DNA from: Lycorma delicatula
Taxonomy: Eukaryota > Arthropoda > Insecta > Hemiptera > Fulgoridae
NCBI RefSeq assembly: GCF_047948215.1
Contig: NC_134456.1
Span: forward strand, 57,358,029-57,422,028
Direction: 5' to 3'
DNA length: 64,000 nt
This document shows positions 24,701 through 36,468 of this stretch, piece by piece. Every line of letters starts with the position of its first letter. Position 1 is the stretch's first letter. A program made the position numbers and the translations under genes. Under the pieces are notes generated by a model that ran no database searches, had not been told where the DNA came from, and was given only the letters and a program-made list of their open reading frames with translations.

Positions 24701-25020
24701 ATGGTACTTTGCTTAATGGCTTTGTTTACTTCAATTTTTGCCGATAATTAGATTTATGTGTAGGGTACGTATTTACCTGTTTGTACGGTATTAAACATGA
24801 ACGATAATACCTATTAACGATGAAATTTTAACTATCTTTGGCTTCTTGTATCTTTATTGATGAGCTCGAAGCTTAATTACCAGCTTTCTAATGATAATAC
24901 AAAGTGGAGAATTTCTTACTGTACAGGATTAAGCGTAAACAAACAACCAGTTTTAATGCAATTATCGGCAAAGTCAAAGTGTACCTAATAAAAGTGAATT
25001 ATTGAAATGTTATTTGTGTT
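21721..25020. other. 3.3 kb of AT-rich DNA, no gene seen
   Basis: No coding or RNA gene is supportable. A strong plus-strand acceptor-like site, ggttttcttcttccag, lies at about 22,249-22,264, but the sequence after it closes after 14 codons. The text at 24,205-24,330 resembles the low-copy mobile-element debris common in insect DNA, but no family can be named. Confidence 0.45.
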
Positions 25021-25200
25021 TTAGCCAGATTCGTTAATCAAGTCTAGAAAAAATACAGTTAATTTTAATTGGATGCGAGTGCCCAACTTTATTAGAAATT
25101 TTGTCATTGTATTCAGTTGGCAGCATTGTCTAAAGAGTAATGTAGATCTGAATGTGGACAATGACCACAACTTTGTACGTCATACACATCGTCGTCATCT
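25021..25200 (+). repeat. Dispersed repeat pair, copy 1 (second copy at 30.1 kb)
   Basis: The sequence from ttagccagattcgttaat through aaaaaatacagttaatttta, ggatgcgagtgcccaact, attagaaa and caatgaccacaactttg to catacacat recurs at 30,076-30,182. This copy has about 60 bp extra in the middle (about 25,100-25,160) that the other lacks. No protein is encoded. The two lie on either side of the R1-like LINE at 27-29 kb. Confidence 0.65.
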
Positions 25201-26479
25201 AAGAGCGATTAAATAATGTGATGAAAGTTTTCCTTGATTTCATTCCACGTACGCGTATTGTCATATTATCCAAACAATTTTTGGATTGTTGCTGTAAAAT
25301 AAATAATACACCGTTTAAAATAATTGTAATTTTAAGTTTAGTTACATTTTTACATTTATTTTCATTAACGGGTTGTTTTAGGAGATTTCACAGGTGAATT
25401 AATACTTAAATTGTTTTTGTTAACTTGCAGTTGATTAAAAATAATCATAATTAAAAATATGTATTCTCAATTATTATCTGATTGTTAACATATTAACATA
25501 ATATGAACTGTTCAGAGCATTTTAAAGCTATAGATTAAGCATAAAGTATATCAAATACAATCAGCCGTTTAATGTCAATTTTTTTAAAAATTTCATTATA
25601 AAAAATTACAAAACATTAGTTGAGGGTAAAACAATAATAAATTATAAATTTACAACTGTGATAATAATTATAATTTTGTTAATGCTATTAATTGTATAAT
25701 AATCTTCTTTTCTGGATAGTTTTTAATTACAAAAAGTTAAATTTTTATTTTCTCTACAGTTGTCTAATCTTCGTTTATTAAAACAGCTAATGCAGTGTTC
25801 CTGTATGCAAGAATGTGAGGACGTGTGCGTACGTGTGTTTATATATTTTAGACAACATAAAATAAGAATGGAATTACAATTTTTGTTCTAAGAATAGAAT
25901 CGAAAATTTAATTCATAAAATTTTTAATCGTTTTATGATAACGCTTTTAGAATAATTATGATTATATTACTTACAATATTCTATTTAACTCCAAACAAAC
26001 GTGTCTAATTAATATAATACAGAATAATAAATTTCGTACTTGATCCACTAAATGGATCAAGTTTTTATATTAAGTGTAGTATTATTTCAAAATTCGTTTA
26101 CTCGACTCTGATTATTCTTAACCTCACAAAGGAGATATACGTCATCGTTAATTCCGATGAAACCTAGAGGCTCTTGTATTCTCTTTAATCGAGTTCGTGT
26201 ATTCCTTTCGGAAGTAGGAAAGCACACGCAAACAGAAGTTTATAGATAGTCTCTTGAGTGTATATCGTAACCCATATTTTGGTCCAGGGACCAATAATGA
26301 TGTACTTTTACCCAACAACAAAAATAAGAATAACTAAGGACTACAATGTCATGCTGATTAAAATATCCAATATCTTATGTTACTAAAGTGTTGTTCGATA
26401 TTTAATGAATTTATAAAAAAATAAAATTCTCAAACGATAGATGATATTTTTAAATATGTACATGAAACTTGTAAGAATG
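25201..26479. other. AT-rich DNA; exon-like patch and a hairpin
   Basis: A perfect 10-bp stem with a 5-nt loop (acttgatcca/tggatcaagt, 26,038-26,062) is followed by TTTTT, giving a terminator-like fold. On the minus strand, 26,123-26,204 is exon-like: acceptor ttccgaaag, 27 open codons containing IQEPLGFIGINDDVYLL, then gaggttaag (weak donor) or, four bases earlier, gtgagg (better donor). With the weak donor its phase would join the exon at 19,801; with the better one it would not. No domain is recognised. Confidence 0.3.
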
Positions 26480-26770
26480 AATATTATAAAAATGATTTAA
26501 CATTTCAATGCCATGTGTACCATTGTGGTACATAGTGATATTTCTGTACGGACCATGTGTATCAAATTGAAACACACATGAATTCCCCTACTGGACCAGC
26601 TGTAATTTGATGTAATTTTCACCTTGAACCAGATAACTTTTCTGAAAAAAAATTTTTAAGGTAGTATTCCTAACACACGTAAAACTCATTTCGGCCTAAT
26701 TCAATTAAGTTTTATAATGTGTATCAATTACACACCGATGTCCATAAGAAAAGGTCTGGAAAATATTTAG
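26480..26770. repeat. Palindrome-rich segment, left of the R1-like LINE
   Basis: It contains repeated imperfect palindromes related to gtgtatcaattgatacac: tgtgtatcaaattgaaacac near 26,558 and gtgtatcaattacacacc near 26,719, plus atgtgtaccattgtggtaca near 26,514. A related cluster lies at 29,540-29,690 on the other side of the LINE. This suggests one element split by the LINE insertion, or two related terminal regions. No transposase is seen. Confidence 0.4.
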
Positions 26771-27151
26771 TCGAAATAATAAAGTAAAACCAGCTGTTAC
26801 ATTTGTAAAAAGCAAACTAATAAATTCGTTATTATTTTATTTACGATACACGAATGAATTCATCTAAAACTACTGGAACATTATTTATAATAATATAAAG
26901 TGATTTTAATAGCAGTATGTTTGAAATGAGTAATACATTCTTACAATAATATAAAATGTCTAACAAACTGTGCACTGGTTGAACTGGTACAATGACGTTT
27001 TGATTGATTTATGGGATTTAAAAAAAGCACTCCATGCAAATAAACTTTTATTCACACACTGAACAGTTAAGTGGAACTTGAGACATCTTCTGGACAGCAA
27101 ACTTTCAATCAAAGCAGAAGAGCACGTCACACATCTTCCTCTTTTTTCCAG

Positions 27152-29310
27152 TTTTTTTTTTTTTTTTTTTTATATTCCCACCTACTCCTCTGGAACGGAT
27201 CTACAATCAAGTTTGACTCGCGCCAGAGGAGTGTCCTTTACTCTAGCTTGCCTCCCCGTCCGCCGGCTGTATGTCCGGCACGGCAGGTCAGTTCACCGGT
27301 TAGCTCTTTTATTTATTTTATAGATATTCATCATACACTGATTACTGAGAGTCCACCACCCTTGTTCTCTCAGCAACAGTCACCCCTATTCTTTAATCTC
27401 TCTCTTTTTTTTTATATGATATCATACCAACCCAACCAATTAGTTTAAAACTTAAGCCATGGAGTCTTCAGGTTTCTTCACCTCTCTTCTCTGCCCATCC
27501 ACGCAAGCACGAACGAGCATGAGCTCCACCTTCGGCTGTCCGTCATCACAACCTTAAATTACCCGTCAACAACAAACAGTTACCTTATGACAGTTTTCAG
27601 TATCTTTTAACAATTTTTTATAAACTTATAATATAAGAAACACAAAGTTTAAAAATCTATAAGTTCCTTCACTACTTATCCGATAAAACCTACAAACCAG
27701 AGCTCCATCATCAGCTTCCCCTCAACAACAAACAATTTCCTCTTGTAAGTTTTCAGTATATTAATACATTTTTATACATATTTTATAATTTTTTTTTTAT
27801 TTTTTATTTGGTGTGTAAACCACACTCAAAGCTATATCTCAATATTGCCCATTCTCTCAAATATTGACAAACGGAAATTCCACCTACGACAAGCCGTTAT
27901 CAGCGAGCGGTTTATTCTTGACGAGCTTCCTCATCTTTCTTTTTTATAACTGCGGTTATAAACGACGAGATCACATTAAAGTTATCCTCGTTAAGTAGCA
28001 TTTTATCCACCACATTCTCCGTAGATAATGGCCCTATACGTCTTACACAGGATTGCCTGCTTTCAGTCCAACGGTTACATTCAAATACTACATGTTCAGG
28101 GGAATCATATGCCCCACAGTAAGGACAGTTGTTGTTATCTACCCTTAGTCTTGTACATAAATAGGACCTGAACGACCCATGCCCTGTAAAAAATTGCGTT
28201 ATCCAGTAATTTATGTCCCCGAACTTCCTTTCTATCCATGGTCGGATCAAAGGTATCAAACGATGTGTCCATCGTCCCGTGTTGGCTACATCCCAACGAT
28301 GTTGCCAATTACGCAGCATCTCTTCATATGCTTCTTTAGAAGGTTGTCCACGTGCTATATTCACTCGCATCTCCGCCAGTTGTTTAAGCGGAGGAACTCC
28401 TGCAATTACGAGTACTGCCTCGGTGGAGACTGAAGAATATGCGCATATCACTGCTTAAGCCCATGCACCGTTGAATTCCTTCAAGGGCTCTTCTTGTCGG
28501 CACGCAGAGCTCTTTCCCAGACTTGTATACCGTAAAGTAAGATGGAATTAACTACGTGAGCTTAAATCTTACGCTTCGCAGTTCTGGATCCTGTCATATT
28601 ACCGAGTAATCTGCTAAGATTTCTGACCGTGCATTCAGCTCGTTTACGTATTTCACTCACGTGTGCCATAAAACTCCTCCTCTTGTCAAGCCAGATCCCT
28701 AAATATTTGGCTGAAGTCTGTTGCTGGACAAGATTACCCCCTACTCGGATTAGGATGTCAGATATTCTCCTACGGCCTGTCATGACTACGTATTTTGTTT
28801 TACCATGCGAAAGTTTTAAGCCTTTAGTGGACATCCAGACTTCTGCCATTCGTATCGCTACGTTTGCCTTCTCCGATACCTCTACTTCAGTTTTTCCAGT
28901 AACAACCAAGGCCAGGTCGTCAGCAAAAGCCACTGGGAAAACACCCAGAGGATAACTCAGCCCGAGAATTCCGTCATAGACCAGATTCCAAAGGAGTGGC
29001 CCCAAGACAGAGCCTTGAGGCACTCCACACGTCACTTTGAAGCGGAAGCAGGATCTACCCTGGTGACAAACAACAAACCTATCCTGCAGGTAATTCTGGT
29101 TAATTCTTCTTAGGTATCCAGGAATATCCTTATCTCTCAACGCTTGTAGGATCGCATCCCATTTCAGCGAATTAAAAGCATTGCTCACATCAAGCAATAT
29201 CACAATTGGTATCTTCCTGGTGCGCCAAGTACCCGATGCCGCTTCGTCCACCAGACGCATAACTGTCTTAACAGCACCCACCGTAAGGTGGGACCCAGTT
29301 GGATCAGCTT
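27152..29310 (-). mobile_element. R1-clade LINE, 5'-truncated, with poly(A) tail
   Basis: Minus strand. The RT segment (29,281-28,562, 239 codons open) carries DVSNAFNS (residues 31-38), GVPQGSVLGP (86-95) and the active site FADDLALV (119-126), then YLGIWLDKR, in R1-type wording. After at least two frameshifts (28,452-28,561, VVNSILLYGIQVWERAL readable), a second open block (28,451-27,912) holds the C-terminal zinc knuckle CPYCGAYDSPEHVVFEC (C-x2-C-x7-H-x4-C). The 3' UTR follows (27,911-27,172), GC-rich in part, with an imperfect ~60-bp duplication (cgtcaacaacaaac near 27,570 and cctcaacaacaaac near 27,725). Its tail is (A)20, seen as T at 27,152-27,171. The 5' end is cut just before the RT palm, so endonuclease and ORF1 are missing. 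It is inactive but relatively recent: long frames survive. Confidence 0.85.
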
Positions 29311-29539
29311 ATGGTCACTTGATACATTTACGCATAGCTGCAAATCTTGCTTTTTAATAGCCAATTGGAAAATAAGATAAGTAGTTAACATCTGTTAAAT
29401 GTTTCTCTCTAAAATTCAGCTGACTGCCAGGGCTAACAACATAAAATTTATGACTCAATGGTTTATAAATTTTACTGCTGCTCAGAATAACAAATAGCAC
29501 CATTTCAATTAATGTTACAGTGTACAGCATTGATACAAA

Positions 29540-29700
29540 TCAATCCCAACTTTAATAACGTCTGTGTATCAATTGGATACACGACTCATGCGGAACTTTA
29601 GGAATGCATCAAATTGATACATACAGAAAACATATACATGTTTCTGTATGTATCATACATACATATGTTTCTGTATGATACATACAGAAAAGATATAGAG
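29540..29700. repeat. Palindrome cluster with nested hairpins
   Basis: tgtgtatcaattggataca (near 29,562) and gcatcaaattgataca (29,606-29,621) are followed by a near-perfect long palindrome around 29,620-29,652 (acatacagaaaacata facing tatacatgtttctgtatgt). A partial duplicate then gives tgtttctgtatgatacatac near 29,667. It is related to the 26.5 kb palindromes. These folds may be the subterminal repeats of a DNA transposon. Confidence 0.45.
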
Positions 29701-30075
29701 AAAACTCCTAAATATACAGTTGGGCTGGAGGTAACTTGCATTATAGGTCTGGCGCTGAAAGTGTTTTAAAGTTTAATTTAGAAACGTTTATTTAAATTTT
29801 TTTAAAAATAAATGTTCATGAATGAATTACAAAACTGATTTCTTATTCATGTGAACTTTCTACGCATAATTTTGAAAAAATTACTGAAACCTATTAAAAT
29901 ATGGTTTAAATTACTGAGTAACTCCGAAGGTTATTTACTGGTACACAGAATTCCACCACTATAATTCATCTGCTTTTTTATTTCCTCTTATTTCATTAAA
30001 ACTGTTCAATTAACTTTTTCTACACGTAACCTGTCATGATAATTATGATTTTAGGCAGTGATGATTATTTTAGTT

Positions 30076-30182
30076 TTAGTCAGATTCGCTAATTCAGAAA
30101 AAATACAGTTAATTTTAATTGGATGTGAGTGCCCAACTGTATTAGAAAACAATGACCACAATTTTGCACGCCATACACACTA
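30076..30182 (+). repeat. Dispersed repeat pair, copy 2
   Basis: Matches 25,021-25,200 with an internal ~60 bp deletion: attagaaa joins directly to acaatgaccacaa. The orientation is the same, so the pair are direct repeats 5 kb apart that bracket the R1-like LINE and the palindromic segments. Confidence 0.65.
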
Positions 30183-33167
30183 AGCACAAATCATAATATC
30201 ACTAACCATAATACCAGGAGGTAGTAGTCCTGTTGAGCATAACAGGAAAAAATCACATCTCAAAAAAATTTTTGAAAGTTGTACGACGGTTTTTATGTGT
30301 GATCATGTATGTATATTATTTAGTGAATGAAATTGAAGAGAAAACATTTCTGGTTTATTCCTTCCACTGATATACACTATTTGACGGATTAATTTTATCT
30401 CGCTATATTTTAAAATATATTGTATTATAACCTATTTTTAATCGGAACTCGGAACTAAAAAAAATGCAAGTTAAGAGGTACATTAAACGGGATAGTGTGA
30501 TCAGAAGCGATCCGCCAACTGACAGACGAAAGTTCAAATATATATATTATGTATACATATATAGGTTAGAAACAGAGAGAGATCATTTTACAAATTAATA
30601 AAAACATTTTATATAATTTAAACCGAATAGATATATTTCTGTTAAATCTATCTTAATAGCTTTAAAAAAAAAATTGTAACTGTTTTCGGCTAATTAAAAC
30701 TGAAAAGTGATGTTAAAATAAAACTTAAAGATAACCTTATTACAGTTATTAACCCATTTGAATATTTTAATGGTTGTAAAAAGAAAGTAGCTTCATGAGA
30801 AAAGCTGCTGAAATTTAAAATCACTCAATAAATAATCAAAACTTGCAATTTCATAATCACGCAAAAAAGACATTTTGTGAGAAGAGTACTGATATAGTAA
30901 TTTTAAATAAAATTGCATGTTGAAAGTCATTTCTTCAAAAACTCATAATTACTATGCTTATACTTCTAAAAATGACTGAAATATGAATTACTTTTTTATT
31001 TATTTTATTTTTTACCAATTTTTCCTTTTCTAAAATATACTACATTGAAAAATTTCATTATAATTTACTTTCTTATTTTATCTTTTTGTGCATTTTGTAC
31101 ATCCATTATACTACTATGACTTATCAAATCGATCATTCTACGGCAACATTCTGGGGAAAATATTTTTCATTTTATTGTAAAATAAATTAAAATAGCATCA
31201 AAAAATTGAACAGAATAAGTGACACGAGTACTGTTAACAGCAGTTTCTTCCTATTTTTTTTTTTTTTTTTTTTTTGGCTGAATAATGAAAAATTATTCAT
31301 ATTAATGAGTTTCGTAACGTCTATTGAATTATTTTATATCTATTTTTGTAAATATAAAAAGTATTTTATTCGTTGTGATATATTTATATGATGAAATGTA
31401 ATAACATTTTTAAATTATTATGATATATCAACTAAATTTAAAATTGTAACTGAATTTTTTATTTTAATTTTTACCAATGTCCTTCTTTTCAGTGATACTA
31501 TCAATAGCACTGTTTGAAATTAGTACCCGTGTTTATAGGTTAGAAAATCTTATAACAAACTAAACGAATAACAATTATATATCATCTATTTTGTTTCTTC
31601 GTTTAAAATTATTGATTTTGTCCATTTTTTTATAATTTCAAGTTTTATATTGTTGAAATATAATAAGATAATGAATTTTGTTTGTTGTCTATAAAATTTC
31701 CATGTTGAGTTTTACCCATATAAGTGTTTCTTTTAGCTGTGGGCGGATGCGCTTCCAATCTGTCCGTTGCAGTGTTTAGAGTAATCACTATAATTCAAAT
31801 TGTACAGTTCAAGGTTGTGTCAATGGGAATTTTGCTAGTTTTGTTAGTATGTAATGTAACCTTGTGTATTTTTTGTTCTTTCTGAAAGCGATACAGCAAC
31901 CTTCTTTTATGAAAATAGTGAATATTTTTATGCTTGTTGGTTTATGTATGTTAGTAAGTTGTAATTTTTGTCATGAGATGGGTTTTTGATTTTTTCCTGT
32001 ATTTTATATAGAATATAATGTAGGTAACCATTAACATGCGTCAGGTATTATGTTGTATTGAAATTTCACGTGCAGTTGTCAGCTGAGAAATTTTTATGTG
32101 TTACGCGACATAGTGTGTAAGAAAACTATATATTTTTTTAAATTAGTAGATCTGTTGGGTATACATGTACCAGTTATAAAAGCGGTTTTCCTTTTTTTAA
32201 AATACGTTTCATTTATGTAATAAAGTAAAATAATTAAATCAAAGAATATAATTTAATGAAGTCAGAGAAATTAAGTGATTTGATACATTCATATTCTGAT
32301 ATGAAAGATAAATTAAGGTAAAATTAAGGAATTTAAAGCAAAGACAATGGCGCTACTGCCTCGAGTTTCATTCAGAAAATTGCTTTCAACATAATGATAC
32401 ACCATTACAGCACTTTATCTGTGTGTTTCTCATTATGTAACAATGAAAAACCCCTTAGTATGCCTGTTTCCATGTAGCATTGTCATTTATACAAAGTAAT
32501 TTTGTTAGGTTACGCCTTGCGTTAAGAGTATGGTTTCAGTTATGTTTACTGTAATGTGCTACAATAATTTTAGTAGCTTATGTAGTTTGTTGATGGTTTC
32601 TTATACAGATACATTATGAGAGCTCATGAGATTTCTAATATGATATTTTATAGAAATATTTGTGCATGTATATGTTAATATACATAAAAATAATTGATTA
32701 TATTAAATGATGCAAATATGTTGTATGGAATATGTTCATACTTAATCCTTTAAATTGATAAGGTAATTTATCTTCTTCATATATGAGCTGTTAACACTAT
32801 GAAGTGTTAACTAGGACCTAATGGATCTATCAGTCTGTTTAGGTCATGTGGGAGCTGTAGTTTTTTTGATAACGGGACTAACTTTTGTATCTGGTTTATC
32901 ATTCTAATGTGTGAGTGAGGATGAATTATTTATTTGGGAACAAATTTATTTGTTTTGTTAATTATCCGTTTTATTTTACTTATCAAATATCTAATTATTA
33001 CTGGAAATTCTGATTTAGGATCAGATTTTTCAGTAAAAGTTTCGTTTCCGGAGCGGGTAGTTGAATACAACATATGTTGAACTAATAAGAGAGGATGAAG
33101 ACAATTAAAAAAAAATACAAATTTTTTCTGTTAGAAAAAAATTGAAAATAAATTAAAACCAGTAAAT
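30183..33167. other. AT-rich DNA; T/G-skewed stretch at 31.7-33.0 kb
   Basis: No coding sequence was recognised. From about 31,680 to 33,060 the plus strand is noticeably rich in T and G, with few repeats and several short GC-richer patches (gtgggcggatgcgcttccaat at 31,740). This composition would fit transcribed non-coding sequence such as a long 3' UTR or lncRNA, which is inference. A 20-nt T-run lies at about 31,255-31,275. Confidence 0.35.
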
Positions 33168-33178
33168 AAACTAAATTA
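33168..33178. repeat. Target-site duplication, left copy (RTE element)
   Basis: aaactaaatta is repeated directly after the poly(A) tail at 36,458-36,468. Eight bases (ctaaatta) are unambiguous; the first three may be shared with the A-tail. Confidence 0.75.
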
Positions 33179-36100
33179 CCTCCTCTATGAATCATGAGAC
33201 CTTGCCGTTGGTGAGGGGGCTTGAGTGCTCAGGGATACAGAGTAGCTGGACCGAAGGTGCAACCATATCGGAGAGGTATCTGTTGAGAGCCAGACTAAGG
33301 AATGATTCCTGAAAGAGGGCAGCAGCTCTTTCAGTAGTTGTTAGGGGCGTGAGTCAGGACGACTTAAACGGCCGTATCAACATCACTCAGTCCTCTGAGT
33401 ACTGCGCAGCTGAAAGCAATGGAAAACTACAGCTGCTTTTTTTCCAAGAAAATGTGGCTCTCTGCATTTTCACATAGCAATAATGGAGGCGCCTTCCTTG
33501 GTAAAATATTCCGGAAGTAAAATAGTCCCCCGTTCGGATCTCCGGGTGGGGACTACTAAGGAAGGGTTCACCAGAAAATTAAAAAATAACATTCTACGAG
33601 TCGGAGGAGCGTGGAATGTTAGAAGCTTGAAAAAGGTTGGTAGGCTAGAAAATTTAAAAAGGGAAATGGGTAGGACAAATGTGGATGTAGTAGGAATTAG
33701 TGAGGTTCGGTGGGAAGAGGAAGGCGACTTTTGGTCAGGTGATTTTAGAGTAATTAACTCAGCGTCAAATAATGGGCAGGCAGGAGTAGGTTTCGTGATG
33801 AACAAGACGATAGGGAGGAGAGTGGAGTATTTCAAAACGCATAGCGATAGAATCATTGTAATAAGGATAAAATCAAAACCTAAACCGACAACGATTGTTA
33901 ACGTTTATATGCCTACAAGCGCCCATGATGATGATGAGGTAGAGTGTGTATACGAAGAGATTGATGAAGCAATTAAACACGTAAAAGGAGATGAAAATTT
34001 AATAATAGTTGGAGATTGGAATGCAAGCATTGGAAAAGGCAAGGAAGGAAATATAGTGGGTGAATACGGGCTGGGCAAAAGGAATGAAAGAGGGGACCGA
34101 CTTATAGAATTTTGCACGAAGTATAATTTAGTAATTGCCAAGACCCAATTTAAAAATCATAATAGAAGAATATACACTTGGAAAAAGCCAGGCGATACTG
34201 GAAGGTATCAGATAGATTATATCATGGTCAAGCAAAGATTTAGAAATCAACTCGTTGACTGCAAAACTTACCCTGGAGCAGACATTGATAGCGACCATAA
34301 TTTGGTGATAATGAAATGTAGATTGGGGTTTAAAAACCTGAAGAAAAGGTGTCAGATGAATCGGTAGAATTTAGAGAAGCTTGAGGAAGAGGAGGTAAAG
34401 AAGATTTTTGAGGAGGACATCGCAAGAGGTCTCAGTAAAAATGATAAGGTAGAAAATGTAGAAGAAGAATGGGAGAATGTTAAAAAAGAAATTCTTAAAT
34501 CAGCAGAAGCAAACTTAGGCGGAATAAAGAGAACCGGTAGAAAACCTTGGGTTTCAGATGATATATTGCAGCTGATGGATGAACGTAGAAAATATAAGAA
34601 TGCTAGTGATGAAGAAAATAAAAGGAACTATCGGCAATTAAGAAATGCTATAAACAGGAAGTGCAAACTGGCGAAAGAAGAGTGGATTAAAGAAAAGTGT
34701 TCAGAAGTGGAAAGAGAAATGAACATTGGTAAAATAGACGGAGCATACAGGAAAGTTAAGGAAAATTTTGGGGTACATAAATTAAAATCTAATAATGTGT
34801 TAAACAAAGATGGTACACCAATATATAATACGAAAGGTAAAGTCGATAGATGGGTGGAATATATTGAAGAGTTATACGGAGGAAATGAATTAGAAAATGG
34901 TGTTATAGAGGAAGAAGAGGAAGTTGAGGAGGATGAAATGGGAGAAACAATACTGAGATCTGAATTTAAGAGAGCATTAAAAGATTTAAATGGCAGAAAG
35001 GCTCCTGGAATAGACGGAATACCTGTAGAATTACTGCGCAGTGCAGGTGAGGAAGCGATTGATAGATTATACAAACTGGTGTGTAATATTTATGAAAATG
35101 GGGAATTTCCATCAGACTTCAAAAAAAGTGTTATAGTTATGATACCAAAGAAAGCAGGGGCAGATAAATGTGAAGAATACAGAACAATTAGTTTAACTAG
35201 TCATGCATCAAAAATCTTAACTAGAATTTTATACAGAAGAATTGAGAGGAGAGTGGAAGAAGTCTTAGGAGAAGACCAATTTGGTTTCAGGAAAAGTATA
35301 GGGACAAGGGAAGCAATTTTAGGCCTCAGATTAATAGTAGAAGGAAGATTAAAGAAAAACAAACCAACATACTTGGCGTTTATAGACCTAGAAAAGGCTT
35401 TCGATAACGTAGACTGGAATAAAATGTTCAGCATTTTAAAAAAATTAGGGTACATATACAGAGATAGAACAACAATTGCTAACATGTACAGGAACCAAAC
35501 AGCAACAATAACAATTGAAGAACATAAGAAAGAAGCCCTAATAAGAAAGGGAGTCCGACAAGGATGTTCCCTATCTCCGTTACTTTTTAATCTTTACATG
35601 GAACTAGCAGTTAATGATGTTAAAGAACAATTTAGATTCGGAGTAACAGTACAAGGTGAAAAGATAAAGATGCTACGATTTGCTGATGATATAGTAATTC
35701 TAGCCGAGAGTAAAAAGGATTTAGAAGAAACAATGAACGGCATAGATGAAGTCCTACGCAAGAACTATCGCATGAAAATAAACAAGAACAAAACAAAAGT
35801 AATGAAATGTAGTAGAAATAACAAAGATGGGCCGCTGAATGTGAAAATAGGAGGAGAAAAGATTATGGAGGTAGAAGAATTTTGTTATTTGGGAAGTAAA
35901 ATTACTAAAGATGGACGAAGCAGAAGCGATATAAAATGCCGAATAGGACAAGCTAAACGAGCCTTCAGTAAGAAATATAATTTGTTTACATCAAAAATTA
36001 ATTTAAATGTCAGGAAAAGATTTTTGAAAGTGTATGTTTGGAGTGTCGCTTTATATGGAAGTGAAACTTGGACAATCGGAGTATCTGAGAAGAAAAGATT

Positions 36101-36460
36101 AGAAGCTTTTGAAATGTGGTGCTATAGGAGAATGTTAAAAATCAGATGGGTGGATAAAGTGACAAATGAAGAGGTATTGCGGCAAATAGATGAAGAAAGA
36201 AGCATTTGGAAAAATATAGTTAAAAGAAGAGACAGACTTATAGGCCACATACTAAGGCATCCTGGAATAGTCGCTTTAATATTGGAAGGACAGGTAGAAG
36301 GGAAAAATTGTGTAGGCAGGCCACATTTGGAGTATGTAAAACAAATTGTTAGGGATGTAGGGTGTAGAGGGTATACTTAAATGAAACGACTAGCACTAGA
36401 TAGGGAATCTTGGAGAGCTGCATCAAACCAGTCAAATGACTGAAGACAAAAAAAAAAAAA
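33179..36460 (+). mobile_element. Full-length RTE/BovB-type LINE with TSD
   Basis: This 3,282 bp unit is bounded by an 8-11 bp direct target-site duplication. It has a ~300 bp GC-richer 5' UTR beginning cctcctctatgaatcatgag, one long ORF (endonuclease then reverse transcriptase), a very short 3' UTR and a tail of 13 A (36,448-36,460). The size, the single-ORF layout with no zinc-knuckle ORF1, and the protein wording (endonuclease related to vertebrate BovB/CFDP2-type proteins) point to the RTE clade. The intact length, clear TSD and only two stops make it the youngest-looking element in the window. It is on the plus strand, in AT-rich DNA with no host gene recognisable nearby. Confidence 0.9.
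33483..36443 (+). pseudogene. RTE ORF: apurinic-type endonuclease plus reverse transcriptase, two nonsense codons
   Basis: The protein nicks the target and reverse-transcribes the element RNA onto it. The endonuclease part (33,483-34,364) has WNVRSL (residues 44-49), a catalytic glutamate in SEVRW, NVYMPT, GDWNA (177-181), QIDYI and the end motif SDHNLV (270-275), so all key residues are present. An in-frame TAG at 34,365-34,367 splits it from the RT part, which continues in the same frame without any shift. From the ATG at 34,566, RT residues are KAPGIDGIP (145-153), FIDLEKAFD (272-280), GVRQGCSLSP (329-338) and FADDIVIL (372-379). A TAA at 36,378-36,380 stops it 20 codons before the frame's natural TGA (36,441-36,443), which follows MKRLALDRESW. 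Both look like single-base changes. Without readthrough the two enzymes would be separate, so this copy is probably non-autonomous. Confidence 0.9.
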
Positions 36461-36468
36461 CTAAATTA
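36458..36468. repeat. Target-site duplication, right copy (RTE element)
   Basis: aaactaaatta follows the poly(A) run and matches 33,168-33,178. It defines the 3' boundary of the element. Confidence 0.75.

Noticed and set aside
27071..27448. 125-codon plus-strand frame with a long Phe run
   Set aside because: Crosses the reverse of the LINE's poly(A) tail; the Phe run is the T-run. No domain.
28179..28458. Two plus-strand frames of 81-84 codons
   Set aside because: Shadows of the R1-like C-terminal block on the minus strand.
33470..33856. 128-codon minus-strand frame and similar antisense frames across 33.5-36 kb
   Set aside because: Antisense shadows of the RTE ORF, which has clear domains on the plus strand.
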